From Venturia oleaginea (Eukaryota > Ascomycota > Dothideomycetes > Venturiales > Venturiaceae), in contig JABMLP010000004.1 in the NCBI GenBank assembly GCA_013176395.1, positions 496,001 to 560,000 of the forward strand: a DNA stretch of 64,000 bases. Reading direction: 5' to 3'. Positions 21,765 to 33,258 of the stretch are shown one piece after another. Numbering within the stretch: the stretch's first letter is position 1; each line of letters starts with the position of its first letter. The position numbers and the translations under genes are program-made. Under the pieces are notes generated by a model, which made no database searches, was not told the origin of the DNA, and saw only the letters and a program-made list of their open reading frames with translations.

Positions 21765-21814
21765 CCATATAACATCCACCGGCTATGATGTTATCGGGAA
21801 TTAAATAAAGAATC

Positions 21815-23179
21815 TCAGTAGCCGTAATCCTCATCATACACTTCGCCGACGTCAACGCCAGCTCTTGCTTGTCGTCGAACCCAGAAGGGATGATACGTGG
21901 AGTAGTCTGTGGTCGTGATATTCAGCATTCATATTTGTCGTGGCCAGAAAATTACTTACCTCTCGTGGTTGAGACGCCCAGCTGCTCAGCAACATTCACG
22001 TATCCCTCGCTCGTCTTGACGCCTTTCTGCACCTTCTTGACCACGTCTTCTTCACCAAATGCCCAATTGCTGCGACATAATGGGCAAGTCACCAGAGCGG
22101 ATGATTTCTTTCGACTTGCGGCCCATTGGTCGAAACATTCTTTGTGGACGTTATTTCCGCACGCCGCTTTGCAATAAACCGTATCCTCAAACTCATTGTT
22201 AAACTCCGTGAAGCAGATAGGACAATTGTCATCATCGCAAATTGGTTTGCGATTCTTGTCGACGGTATCTGCATCGACTGGGTTGATTGGCGGTGCTTTC
22301 GAAAAGATCTCGCGTAGTTCGGATGGGAGGAGCGCGAGTTGATAGATGAGATTTTCTCGGGCGCGGAGAACTCGGGAGAGTGAGAAGAGAATGTGTTTGC
22401 ATTGATTACCTTTTATCGCGTGGGGGCAGTTGCAACTGGGGACTTGATCGATTGTGATTGTGTAGACATTGCCTGTTGTGCCAGCTATGCTAATGGTTTC
22501 GGTTGGGATTTCCATTGTGCCGCCGCGCACTCGTTCGATGACGAACATTCTGAGCGTGTCAGTTCGTGCTTTGATGAGTGATGAGGTGGGTAGAGAGCAA
22601 AAGCCTGAGGAAAGTGGATTACATTGAGAGGAAGAGATCAAAATGAAATGCAGAGACGAGGATGAGAAACAGATGAAAAGAGACCAGGATGAAGGGCATT
22701 CAGAACAGAGGCTGATGGGTAGAAATTGGCACAGGAATGAATCTGTCACATACCTCTGAGTGGTAGCTCTCTCCATGACCTTGGCAACGGCTCCAGACAT
22801 ATTTGCACGATACCTTTGTACCTATCAGCAGGGGACTTCATTCCTGATCATGGATAAGAGCATACTTCTTCAAGCGCTTCTCACCCTCATGATCACCAGC
22901 TTTCTTTTTGCCACTTTTCAAAGCTAGCTTTGCCTTCCCGAACGTCTCATCTTCACCAACATCTTGAGCTCTTCGTTTCCGCTTTGTGTTCTCGGTACGT
23001 GAAGGCATGCCATATTGACCCTCATCATCAACGGTAACATCGATGGCTTGAGTGACTCCTGATGAGGAGGCGAAGGCTGAAGATTGATGTCTGCTGATAT
23101 CCTTGGCTTTGCGCTTTCTACTTGGAGCTGTGGCTATGTAGGGTGCATCATCAGTGAGGTCTACTTCATCGATCCCCAT
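21815..23179 (-). CDS. SWIM zinc finger plus RING finger protein (putative E3 ubiquitin ligase)
   Basis: Four exons (22866-23179, 22754-22813, 21960-22549 and 21815-21906) encode 351 residues. Intron 22814-22865 joins KKYRANMSG, intron 22550-22753 joins ATTQR-MFVIERV, and intron 21907-21959 joins the tail to the C-terminal WVRRQARAGVDVGEVYDEDY. The N-terminus is basic and nuclear-looking (PSRKRKAKD, TKRKRRAQD). The middle holds a SWIM zinc finger, CNCPHAIKGNQCKHILF, and then a RING, CPICFTEF followed by CGNNVHKECFDQW and TCPLCRSNW. SWIM-RING proteins act as ubiquitin ligases with substrate binding through SWIM. The catalytic cysteine/histidine ligands are complete. The substrate is unknown. 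Confidence 0.88.
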
Positions 23180-23866
23180 GTTTGTAAGTAGACTTGGTGT
23201 TGTGAGGTTGAGTTGGCGACGATGCGACAGACGGAGGCAAATGGGCCCGAATCTCCGAAATCAACTGCCATGGCCTCGGTCGCGTTATCACCTGATCAAA
23301 TGGCACCTTACCGCAGGAGGATTCAATTTCTTGGTCAACATACCTCGGCTATGAGTTGGATATCGTGGGCCACTTTTTCCTCCAACCGCAGCCCAACCTG
23401 CTCCAAACCGCTTCCACTATGTATACTATGTATATGTATACAAGGCGAACAGAGAATCTATTTCTGGAACTTGGCGACAAGACGGGCTCAGAGCGATGGC
23501 TTATATATAGCACGACGAGCAGCCGAAAGATTACAGTATACGTACCACGGTATGAGCACAGATGACTTCTCCAACGCGCATCGATGCAACTTGCTTTGTA
23601 CCTGTGTGATGCCTCGTCCTGTGCAGGGAACACCCTCCAAATGCGGGACACGTGCTACAATCGCACTCGAGATTAATCTCAGAACCATCGCCACCTCCAA
23701 TCGTTCGAGAAGTCGGTTTATGGAGGTGGAGGATGTCAACTGGGTACAGGAAATGATACTAAGGAAACTTTCCTTCATCTTCTCACCTCATCGCTGCTTT
23801 TAACTGAAGAATCTATCCTGTGAGTTCGTATGTGGAACACAAACTTAACCATCCTATTTTCTCGCT
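23180..23866. other. Divergent promoter region, no gene seen
   Basis: Lies between the SWIM/RING gene (minus) and the OPT gene (plus). The plus-strand frame 23213-23803 lacks motifs and codon-level plausibility. Confidence 0.45.
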
Positions 23867-26746
23867 ATGGCGTCTCACCGACCGTCCTCCCCAGTCTCAA
23901 AAGCCGAAGAGGTACCGATGCGGGATATGCAAAGCGAACAAAAGAGGAATCGCTGGGAGAGTGATGATGTCGGAAAACAAGGCATGGAAGAGAGCAACAT
24001 TACTCTCTCGGCATATGAAGTGCCTATTCGTGAAAATGGCTCTGCGGACTATAATGCCCCAGTAGAGACAGCGAAGGACTTGGCCACTGAAGTCATCCAC
24101 GCAGTGGACGACCCAAGTCTCAATCCAGTATGCAACGCAATAGCTTTCGTTATCCATACCAATTCTGTCTCTAACCCAATCACAATAGTGGACATTTCGA
24201 GTATGGTTTTTAGGTCATATTCCCTGCATTCTACTACTGGTGTGAGTGCGCTGACGCAATCAGGCATTGGTTTGAGTACCTTCGGAGGTACACTAGGTGT
24301 GACTTGCAAGCCAGACACGTCTTTGGGCATATGCTAACGTGGACGCATAGCCACAATCTACTCCTTCAAACCGCAGGAGGTATCCGTTTCTACCATCTTT
24401 CTCGGTGTAATCAGCTATGTACTTGGAGAAGCAATGTCCATTCTCATACCCAGGAAGGGGGCGATTGGGCGCTTTCTCAACCCTCATTCTGTAAGTAATG
24501 CAGCAACGTAAAACTCAGATTTTAGTCTAATCAATATCATCAAAAGTTCAATAGTAAGGAACATGCAGGTCAGCCAAGCATCGACTCGTATACATGAAAG
24601 CTGCTGAACTGTCCCTAGCAATCGTTGTCATGTCTGCCGCAGGCGCACACGCGCCGTTAGCAGTTGAAGTCCTTGCTGTCCAGCGTCTCTACTACGCTAA
24701 ATCTCCATCAGCGATCTTAAGTATTTGCCTGATATTTTCCTCTCAATGCCTTGGATACGGCATTGCAGGTCTATTGCGTCGCACTCTTGTCTACCCTACA
24801 AAGATGCTCTATCCTTACAATTTGCCTATTGTGTCGCTCATAGAAACCCTGCACGGGAAGAAAAGCGAGGTCAAAAAAAAGCTCCGAGTATTTTACATCG
24901 GATTCACGGCCCTTTTCGTTTGGGAATGTAAGTTCACCCGCAGTGTCCGCAGTGGCTTTCGAAATTAACGAAGACGAAAGTCTTTCCAGAGTACATCATG
25001 CCCATTCTGACTGGTGTGTCGGTTTTTTGCCTTGCAAATAGAAAGAGCATGGTCTTTACCAACATATTCGGTGGATCAAACGGAAACGAGGGATTGGGTC
25101 TCTTATCTATATGTCTTGACTGGCAGTACATTGGAAGCTCAACTATGTACCTTCCTCTTCAAACCATGGTCAATAAACTTGTTGGAGCCGTCCTCTGCAT
25201 GGCTATCTTCTTAGGAGTCTATTATGGAAATGTATGGAATGCTAAAAAGGTATGATGGGTGTACGGACTGACCGCATTGCAAATATTCTGACGATGTCTA
25301 GTTTCCATTCCTGTCACAGGCTCTCTTTACAGGTGCCTCCAATGGTACTCATTACGTCCGATTCAACCAGAGTGCGATCCTCAATTCGAAAATGGTGGTG
25401 GACGAAAGTCTCATCGAGAAACAAGGATTACCGTACTTTGCGGCGACCTTCACCACCAACATTCTGAGCACGAACTTGGCCATCACCGCCACGATCGTAC
25501 ACATGCTCCTTTGGAATTATGACGATATCAAGTCTGCGTGGTCGTTTGCTTCACCTGCGAACTTGAGGCGTATCCTCAGCCCACAAAGTTGGAATCTGAA
25601 ATTCTGGGAACAATCGAGCTCAAAACGGGGCGGTGAGGAAGACACGGAAGACGATCCGCACTATCGACTCATGACTGAATACCCAGAAGCGCCGAACTGG
25701 TGGTATGGGATGTGTCTGCTCCTTTCAATTGCTATTGGATTGATGTCGATTTACCTAGTAGATTCGACCTTACCCTGGTGGGGCTTCTTGGTTGCTTGCT
25801 GCTTATCGACTATTTGCATCTTATTCTTTGGAGCACAAGCAGCTATCACAGGATTCAGATTCCCTATTCAGCCTGTGATACAAATGATTGGTGGATATAT
25901 CCTTCCCGGACGACCAGTGGCCAACATGTACTTTGTTCTGTTTGGCAACAACAGTGTGTCACAGGGATATTCGATGGCGAGAGAACTGAAGTTTGGTCAG
26001 TATACACACTTAAGCCCTAGGTGCACGTTCACGATGCAGATGGTATGTTTCAACATGTCTAGTAATTGACCCTCGCACTAACCCATTCACAGACAGGAAC
26101 GATAGTCGGCGCTATCCTTTCCTACGTCATGATGTCCAGCATCACGAAAAACCAACGCGAAATCCTCCTCTCAGTCGAAGGCACCAACATCTGGTCCGGC
26201 CAAGCTGTCCAATCCTTCAACTCCCAATCCATAATGTGGGGCGGACTCGCATCAAAGCTCTTCAGCATCGGCGGCCGTTACCAATGGGTCCCACTCGCCT
26301 TCCTAATCGGCATCGTCGTTCCTTTGCCCTTCTATTTCGCTCACAAGAAATGGAAGAAAGCTGGCTTCGACTATTGGCACACCCCTATCTTGGCATATCA
26401 AATTGGCTTCTTGTCCGCTGGTATCAATTCTTCGGTAACATCCTATTTCGCAGCTGGGTTCATCTCGCAATATTATTTGAGGAAGTACAAGGCGGAGTGG
26501 TTCAAAAAGTATAATTACTTGTTGGCAGCTGCGTTGGATGGTGGAACGGAGGTTTTGGTGTTCATATTGACTTTTGCTGTTTTTGGGGCTAGTGGAAAGG
26601 AGGTGAGTCTGCTATGAGAAGTGGTGGGTGTGTTGTTGCTAACGTGATACCAGGTCACCTTCCCACCTTATTGGGGGAACAACTTTCAAAAGGGCAATTA
26701 CGATTATTGTATGAAGAACCCGGCAAAATCGGTGAAGGCGAAATGA
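23867..26746 (+). CDS. OPT-family oligopeptide transporter
   Basis: Ten exons restore a 797-residue protein: 23867-24127, 24189-24213, 24264-24287, 24351-24490, 24547-24568, 24619-24927, 24981-25249, 25302-26042, 26093-26602 and 26654-26746. Exon lengths sum to 3n. Family landmarks are NPWTFRVWFLGIGLSTFGAT spanning three tiny exons, then YVLGEAMSILIPRKG, NSKEHAAIVVMSAA, LTGVSVFCLANR, GTNIWSGQAVQSFNSQSIMW, and a C-terminal TFPPYWGNNFQKGNYDYCM. About a dozen hydrophobic segments are visible. OPT proteins carry small peptides or modified peptides such as glutathione across the plasma or organelle membrane with protons. It is the most intron-rich gene in the window, and substrate cannot be read from sequence. 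Confidence 0.88.
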
Positions 26747-27732
26747 GAAATTCCAAGGCTCAGGTATTGTTGGCACAGGATTGGATTGTGCATTAATATG
26801 ATAGCTTATAGTCTCACAAGCTTTCTGCAACCACATACACTTACTTGGCGTGACATGTAGTTTATTTTCAGTCTCCCCTCAACATGCACGGCCGCTTGAG
26901 GCAACATGACACGAGTCCAAGCGCCGCAGTTCTCTCTGGGCGAATCACTGTCGTCTCGTGAGTTGCGCTGACCTTAAAAAGGGTTGCATGATTGGTGATT
27001 ATGTCGAAGCTGAGCCTACTCCCAGCCTCAGGCATGATCTTTCCCTGCAGCGAATTCTGTTGTCGACTGCTTCATGCCACCACATCCTTCCGTGGTGCAG
27101 AGACTTTGCGAAGGTGGTCGTCTACCCAAGCGAGCAGTAATACACTCCCTAGACCTTCTCTATGATCAATGTTGTGACAGGTCTACCCTTCTGGGGTTCT
27201 CGGTAATCTAAATGTGGATGACTACAATGGCCCTCCTTGACTTGTCAGCTTGGTCCACAACAGTTTAACTCTGGAAAGTATTCAGTCCTATTTTGTAGGT
27301 GTGGATCATGCTATCTCAACACACATGCGGCAGGACTCTACCTCTGGCTGGAAAAATACTACACCAGTACGAGGAAAGGTTGATGCGACTTGGTTCTTCA
27401 CTTGGGTGCGGTGGGAATGGCTAGGACTTTCGGTGGCTTCAGTATTGTTCACCTAAGTATTTTTCATGTACAAGATACCATTTCGGTCACTGAGAATGCA
27501 TGGGAAGGAGCTGGGCTATGGCCACTGCTGTTCGGAGGAGTGGTGCAAGAAGAGAAACGCCCAAGGAAGGAATTGGCATGTTCAAAATGGTAGAGGAGAT
27601 AAGATTGAAGTTGAGCTGTGAGAGTGGTGAATGAAAACTCAGGAACAACTTTTGACAATTGCCATTCAAAAGAGGAAAACGTTGTTCAATCAGAACGTTT
27701 GTCAAATCCCACCCTTCTACAACTCCAACGCC
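26747..27732. other. Convergent 3' flanks, no gene seen
   Basis: Lies between the OPT gene (plus) and the MDR gene (minus). Only short conflicting frames are present. Confidence 0.45.
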
Positions 27733-28785
27733 TCAAACCAATCTCAACTGTGGCTTCACAACAGCCATTCCCTCGGTATACCCTCTCAAAACCTCATTCA
27801 CCTTCTCAGCATCCAGCCCAACGATCTCCTTATAAGCCGTTGGCTTCAAATCGCCATTTCCAATCAACTTTCCGACGTTGTCCCAATAGCTCTTACCCAA
27901 TTCCGGTTCGGTCCAAGTCGCGGCATGTACCATCTTCCTCTCGAAACCAGCTTTCTTGCCCTTCAATTTCGAAACATCGAAATCGCCGCCAGTAATGACT
28001 ACGAGCTTTCCCGGCTTGGTTGTGGATAAGAGGGAAGCGCCTATTTCTGCTGCTTGTCCGGGATTGACTGCATCGTAGACGTAGATTAGATTGTCGCCAA
28101 CGATATCCTTGACTTGAGCTTGCAGTTCCTTCGCTGGTAGTGAGCGATCAAGGATATGCGTCGCGCCCCATTCCGTCAATAGTTCCTCATTTTTCGCCTT
28201 GGAAGCCGTGGCAACGATGATTCCGAAACCGGCATACTTGGCCCATGCAACAACGTACTTACCAACGGCACTTCCACCACCAATAACAGCGATACTCTGC
28301 TCGCTATAGTCAAAGTTAGGATCATGCCCAACAAACGGCGCCGGTGGCGGAATCCCCAAACCCCCCTCCCTAAACATCCCCCAAAACGCCGTCACGGGAT
28401 TCAACGCCAAAACGGCAGCCTCATGCTCTCCCGTTTCCTTCGGAACAAGCGCACTAAATTCCTCCTCCAAAAGCGCAAATTCTTGCGTTCCGCCTGCGTC
28501 AGGATCCATTGGCGACACGAGACTGAAAACTAAATCGCCTTTTTTGAATTTCGTCACCCCGGAGCCAAGGGCAATGATGGTGCCGACGACATCTGCTGCT
28601 AAAGGTGAGGGGAGGGTTTTGCCGATGAAGAGACCGTAGGACTGGGCTTTCGCGTCGTGAGGGTTTAGACCTGCGATATGGACTTTTATGAGGACTTGGT
28701 GGGGGCCTGGCGTGTGTGTTTTGCGGGTGGTGAAGACCATGGGGGAGCCGATGGCTGGTACGACGAGGGCTTTGTGGGTGGACAT
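27733..28785 (-). CDS. Zinc-independent medium-chain dehydrogenase/reductase (enoyl-reductase-like)
   Basis: A single exon of 350 residues from the ATG at 28785. The N-terminal GroES-like fold is recognisable (HQVLIKVHIAGLNPHDAK, then LAADVVGTIIALGSGVTKFK). A Rossmann nucleotide-binding motif follows (AVIGGGSAVGKYVVAWAKYA). The structural and catalytic zinc cysteines of alcohol dehydrogenases are absent, which places it with the quinone/enoyl reductase branch, often called zinc-binding oxidoreductase or ToxD-like in fungi. It probably uses NADPH. Similar enzymes serve as trans-acting enoyl reductases in polyketide clusters, but no polyketide synthase lies nearby, so the substrate is unknown. 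Confidence 0.85.
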   Translation of the reverse strand: MSTHKALVVPAIGSPMVFTTRKTHTPGPHQVLIKVHIAGLNPHDAKAQSYGLFIGKTLPSPLAADVVGTIIALGSGVTKFKKGDLVFSLVSPMDPDAGGTQEFALLEEEFSALVPKETGEHEAAVLALNPVTAFWGMFREGGLGIPPPAPFVGHDPNFDYSEQSIAVIGGGSAVGKYVVAWAKYAGFGIIVATASKAKNEELLTEWGATHILDRSLPAKELQAQVKDIVGDNLIYVYDAVNPGQAAEIGASLLSTTKPGKLVVITGGDFDVSKLKGKKAGFERKMVHAATWTEPELGKSYWDNVGKLIGNGDLKPTAYKEIVGLDAEKVNEVLRGYTEGMAVVKPQLRLV

Positions 28786-29819
28786 TTTGGAGCTGGGATG
28801 CGACGACTTTGTGAAATTGTGTGAGATGTGTATGTAGTGATGGGAATTTTACGGTTCACAGGAGAGTATGAGGTTGCTTCATGATCGAGAAGGTGAGGTT
28901 GCTTAATGTTGAAAAGTTAAAGATCTAGCTGACTGAAATACTAATCTCAGCCTTGTCAAACAAGCTTTAAGGAGATATATCGCTTGCTGATCTTGGTCCA
29001 CTGATTACTTTCCTGATGACCTATCGGCTTTGCATTGCACCGCTATGTAAGCTGAATCTGTACATCTGTTAGTAATCGTTCACGCAGCCAATGGTGGAAG
29101 CCGTGCGAAGGTAAATGCCAGAATATCGTTTACTCAATTGGGTGAGATGTGGGGTTCAATGAGACAACCATGTGTCTGTACAGCTGCACTGACTTCTATA
29201 CGTGATATTGATAGCGATTAACGGTGTCGAGAGCAGAAAACGGCATTCTGGATAGAATGAGTTTGTCCGAGGCCGATTCAGGTGGTGGTGCGTCCCTTTT
29301 CAGTCCTTCCTCCACATCCAGGATTTTCTCCACTTCCTTCTTTCCCTCAGCAACAAATCCATCATCATGCTCTCTCCTTCCCTATCGAAGTTTAAAGAAG
29401 GTTCGCATCGACAATACCAGAGATCATTCGCATCAGAACGTGTTTTTTCTCGCGACCAGCCTCCCGGGCGAAAGACGTGAAGAACGACGAAACTCGTGAT
29501 TTGCGCACAGTACATGATGAGAAACAGGACAAATACAAAATAGACATTACTAGTATAAGCGCAGAACATGAATGGCCGGCGGCTTCGCGTGAGAGAACGC
29601 CTATGGAATGAAGAATCTGCCTGGTTTCCATGGATATAATGAGAATATGTACTGACTGGCACTACCCATCAATCTATGCTTTCTCCATCAACATTCTCCA
29701 GTTCTCATATGTCTGTCTAGTTTCATTACCCAATCTGGGCTGGCTTAGTATCAACGCCACGCTGAAGGACCACATCATATCCTACATCCAGACACTACAA
29801 AGGGACTTGCTTGCCTCAC
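28786..29819. other. Upstream of the MDR gene, no gene seen
   Basis: Promoter side of the oxidoreductase and 3' flank of NDC1. The frames at 29224-29893 overlap one another and show no family features. Confidence 0.45.
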
Positions 29820-31903
29820 TCAAACCTCTACCATCTCAGGAGGCACCTCCTCAACCGTCTTCTTCTTCCCATTATCCTTCCTTAGCACGTTAGCCACAGC
29901 CTTAACCTCCGAAATCTGCGCTGGGCTCATCCCCAGGTTAGTCAAATATTCTCCATATGCCATGAGCAAAGAGCCCGTCGCATCTTTCAGCGCTCCAAGC
30001 ACCTCATTAACCTCCACAACTTCCTTCCGCGTCTCCTGGGTGAAGAACACATCAGTACCATGCGGCGCCAAACTACCCAAGAAGCCTTCAATAGCGTTGA
30101 TTGCCTCCGTAAAGGTCGACAGTATATTTGGTATTTCACGTTGAACACGCGCGAATTTATCCTCTCTCAACGCCTCCTTTGCCAAAATCGTCACGGCACT
30201 GATGGCGTCCACCAGAACTCCACTCTCGCTATATCCAGCCTTCCCACAAATAACCTTCGTGACTAGTCTTGAGAAAGGTTTGCGCAGAAAGTATCCCAAT
30301 GGACTCTTCAGAACATCAGTCCACCAACTCTCAACCTTCTTCTCGACAATTTCTGGTTGTTTCTTAAGCTTTTTCCGCTGGGCAGGAGAAAAGAGTTTCT
30401 TGGAGCCGAACTCGAGGGCAGTATGAATAGGTTTGGCGCCGGGTGAGTTCCCGTATTGCTTTGCCAAGGTCGTGGCTAAATTTGGCTTGCCCGTTCCGTC
30501 GGCCCAAATAGGGTCAGTCTTGAGAGGAGCTACTTGAGGCACTCGAGCGAAGACAGTTTGCTGCTCAGCTGGAGGAGGTGCCGGTACTATTGTTGCATTA
30601 TATTCCGAGATGCGCGAGTTTACGGCGGAGACCTGAGCGAGACTGAGGGCAAGGATCTGGGAGAAGGTGCTCCCTCCTATTCGCTCTATTTCGTCGTAGA
30701 TTGTTTGACGGCGATCGGGAAAGCGTGATGTTATCATTGTAAGTTCCCAAAACGCGCTGGCTCTCGCAAATTGTTTGTTCGCCTTCAAACCATTGATCAA
30801 GCTCCCATTTGGGTCCTTGCTATCGTCTGTTAAGGGCCTGCCTTTCTTCAGCGGCTCCTGGCTGATGTAGGCACTGTATGCCGTATTTGTACTTTCCCAC
30901 AAGACGAGTAGTAGGAACATCTCGGTAACAAGTCGAAACAGGAAGTCTGGGAAAGGAGAGAGTCCAGACTTGTTATCGGTTTGTCCTGGGGTGAGAGAGT
31001 AGAATTTCTTGAGGAACCGATATGCCCAGCCCCAAGCAATGCTCCGCATCGGGGTAGCCAGATAGAAGAACACACCCAGGATGGCAGCGGAGGCTACTTT
31101 GGCGGCTTGTGTAACTATCCGTCGCATATCATTTCTGAGTTGAATCAAAGGAGCCTCAACGACGGACGTTTGTTTCGAGGTCGTGTCCGCAGTTGTCTTG
31201 TGAGGTACCACTTTGTCGACATCCTTGATGATATGCCAGAGGGATTGGACGAATCCGACGGTGAGAAAAATGGCTCTGAAAGCGACAGCGCGTTCGTTGA
31301 TCTTGACTCCGCGCTCGTGCGGGCTGGAAATGACAATTAGCTTTCTCGAGTTTTGCCTAACAAAGGAGTTGGACGTACCGTGCAGCAAAAGTGGTTCTCA
31401 ACTTCGCTTCAACAGGCCTGCCCCAGATGTACACTTCACTGAACACCCATGCCGATAGCATATACCATACGAAGGTGAGGTATGTCGAAACATCGAACAT
31501 TTCTTTCCATAGTGTTTGTAAGGGTGAGGTCGTCGCTCTCGTGCCAACTGTATCCTATCAGTCCAATGTACCACAAAGTAAATATTGTATGTCCATACAG
31601 TGTGTCCGCGACACTCGCAGGATGGCCACGACAAGGGCAGATATGAAGAGGAGAGGGGCGCGAATGCCTGTGTAGCTGAAAGGTTGTAATTGCCAGATGA
31701 CTGGTTATGATTAGCGTTGATTCCATAGTTGCATGTGGTTATTACATACGATTGACCCCATCCCACTCAGCCATCCATACAGCATCGACATAGCATACAG
31801 CCAATGCCAACAGGGCAGCACTCGTGAACCTGCGATGCAATGCGGGAGTGAGAAAATCGCGGTAGGGTCTTGCGCGTTTGACTACAGGCGTCAAGGTGGC
31901 CAT
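29820..31903 (-). CDS. NDC1: Nuclear pore/spindle pole membrane protein Ndc1
   Basis: Four exons (31750-31903, 31599-31700, 31379-31547 and 29820-31323) encode 642 residues. The true N-terminus comes from the small upstream exons: ARPYRDFLTPALHRRFTSAA, the first membrane helix ending in AVWMAEWDGV, LLFISALVVAILRVSRTH, and FVWYMLSAWVFSEVYIWGRP. The main exon adds HERGVKINERAVAFRAIFLT and further membrane helices (SAAILGVFFYLATPMRSIAW, FRLVTEMFLLLVLWES), then a soluble C-terminal half. Ndc1 anchors nuclear pore complexes and, in fungi, spindle pole bodies in the nuclear envelope. Reading only the largest open frame would lose about 140 residues, including four helices. It is divergent from the PEP12-like gene, 281 bp away. 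Confidence 0.9.
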
Positions 31904-32184
31904 GTTGGATCTGTATGTGGATGTCTTGGAGTTAAGGAGGGAATATCATTATCTACTGTCCCCGTTGCCGTGGATTGTTGGTGTTGTCCTTCACTGTTTA
32001 TCCCATTTTGGAGCCTCAAACATTCCCGCCTAGAAGGCCCCCTTGGCCCCTGCTAGCTTGTATAGCGTCTGATGATCGGATCGACAGAGCTTCATCTTCA
32101 AGTCTCCGCCCAACCTACAACCAATCCTCAAGGCAGCAACAATACAATACAATTGTCGCCGTAGGAGTACACATACAGCAAAAA
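31904..32184. promoter_or_regulatory. Bidirectional promoter NDC1/PEP12-like
   Basis: The 281 bp between two divergent starts, with no coding sequence. Both promoters must lie here. Confidence 0.6.
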
Positions 32185-33094
32185 ATGTCCTTCCAGCGTT
32201 CTGCAGACCTCGAATCCCAACCGACAAACTGGCGCCGCGAAGATGATCCCGCCTATGCAGACGACCCAGAATTCACCCGCTTCACAGGCGAGCTCGCCGA
32301 TAAGATATTCTCCCTCACTTCAAATGTTTCTGGTCTCTCAACGCAAGTCGGTCTGCTGGGTACGAGGCGGGAAACAGAGCGTGTGAGGGAAAGAGTCCGG
32401 GATATGATCGATGAGGGCAACACCAAGTTCAAGGAAGTGGGAGAGGCTTTGAAGGTTATTGCTTGGGAAGATGTTGGGGTATGTCAATTCACCGTAAAAC
32501 CAAAATTCTTGCTGGTTGACAACTTTGGACGTGGACATTAGTCTGGGTTGCTAACCAAAATAATAGCCAGCCCAGCGATTCACCCAATCGAAACTAAACC
32601 GCGAATTCCAAGCCTCCCTCCGGGAATTCCAAGATCTCCAAAGAACAGCTCTAGAAAAAGAACGAGTGTCCGCTGCCGCCGGTCGTGCAGCTCTAGACGC
32701 AGACGCCTCATCACCAACAGCACAACCAGGTTCCGGATTCGGGCGCCAACAACAGCAAGAGCAAGAACAACTCCGTCTCGCTTCCCAAGATGAAGTAGAT
32801 TTCCAAGAATCCCTGATTATAGAACGAGAATCAGAAATCAGGAATATCGAACAAAGTGTTGGAGAATTGAATGAGCTGTTCAGAGACGTGGCGACGATGG
32901 TGCATGAGCAGGGAGAACAACTAGATATCATATCCGAGAACGTTGAGAACGTACGAATGGACACTCGAACCGCCGACTCGGAATTACGAACTGCATCGCG
33001 GCATCAGGCAAATGCGAGGAACAAGGCCTGCTGCCTGTTGATGATCCTGGCTATTGTACTTACTGTCATCATCTTAGCCGTGGTTTTGGGCTAG
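32185..33094 (+). CDS. PEP12: Pep12-type syntaxin (Qa-SNARE)
   Basis: Exons 32185-32478 and 32567-33094, with intron 32479-32566 (GTATGT, branch GCTAAC, AATAG), give 273 residues. The N-terminal Habc-like bundle includes FTGELADKIFSLTSNVSGLS and RERVRDMIDEGNTKFKEVGE. The SNARE motif runs from EIRNIEQSVGELNELFRDVA through MVHEQGEQLDIISENVENV with the central glutamine in the expected heptad. A C-terminal membrane anchor, LLMILAIVLTVIILAVVLG, follows a cysteine pair that may be palmitoylated. Pep12 mediates fusion at the prevacuolar/late endosome. Distinguishing it from a vacuolar Vam3-type syntaxin needs a tree. A DNA transposon starts about 95 bp after the stop codon. Confidence 0.85.
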
Positions 33095-33190
33095 ACTTGT
33101 ATTCTATCCAAGAGGAGGTCGTTTGTACATCATGTACGTATAGGGTGTTTTGGAGTTTTTGGAGTAGCATGGCACTAGATTTGACCATTA

Positions 33191-33246
33191 ACGTATTCCA
33201 CCACCCGAACCGCCACACCACCCAACCCGCCAAAATCTCTTGGCAC
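33191..33246. repeat. Left terminal inverted repeat of the pogo-like element
   Basis: Pairs with 34983-35038 in inverted orientation with several mismatches; contains two CCACCC-type sub-repeats. Confidence 0.85.
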
Positions 33247-33258
33247 GACCAACTTATG

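Noticed and set aside
23213..23803. 196-residue plus-strand frame
   Set aside because: No family features; lies in a divergent promoter region.
29224..29893. Overlapping small frames 3' of NDC1
   Set aside because: They contradict each other and have no motifs or codon pattern.
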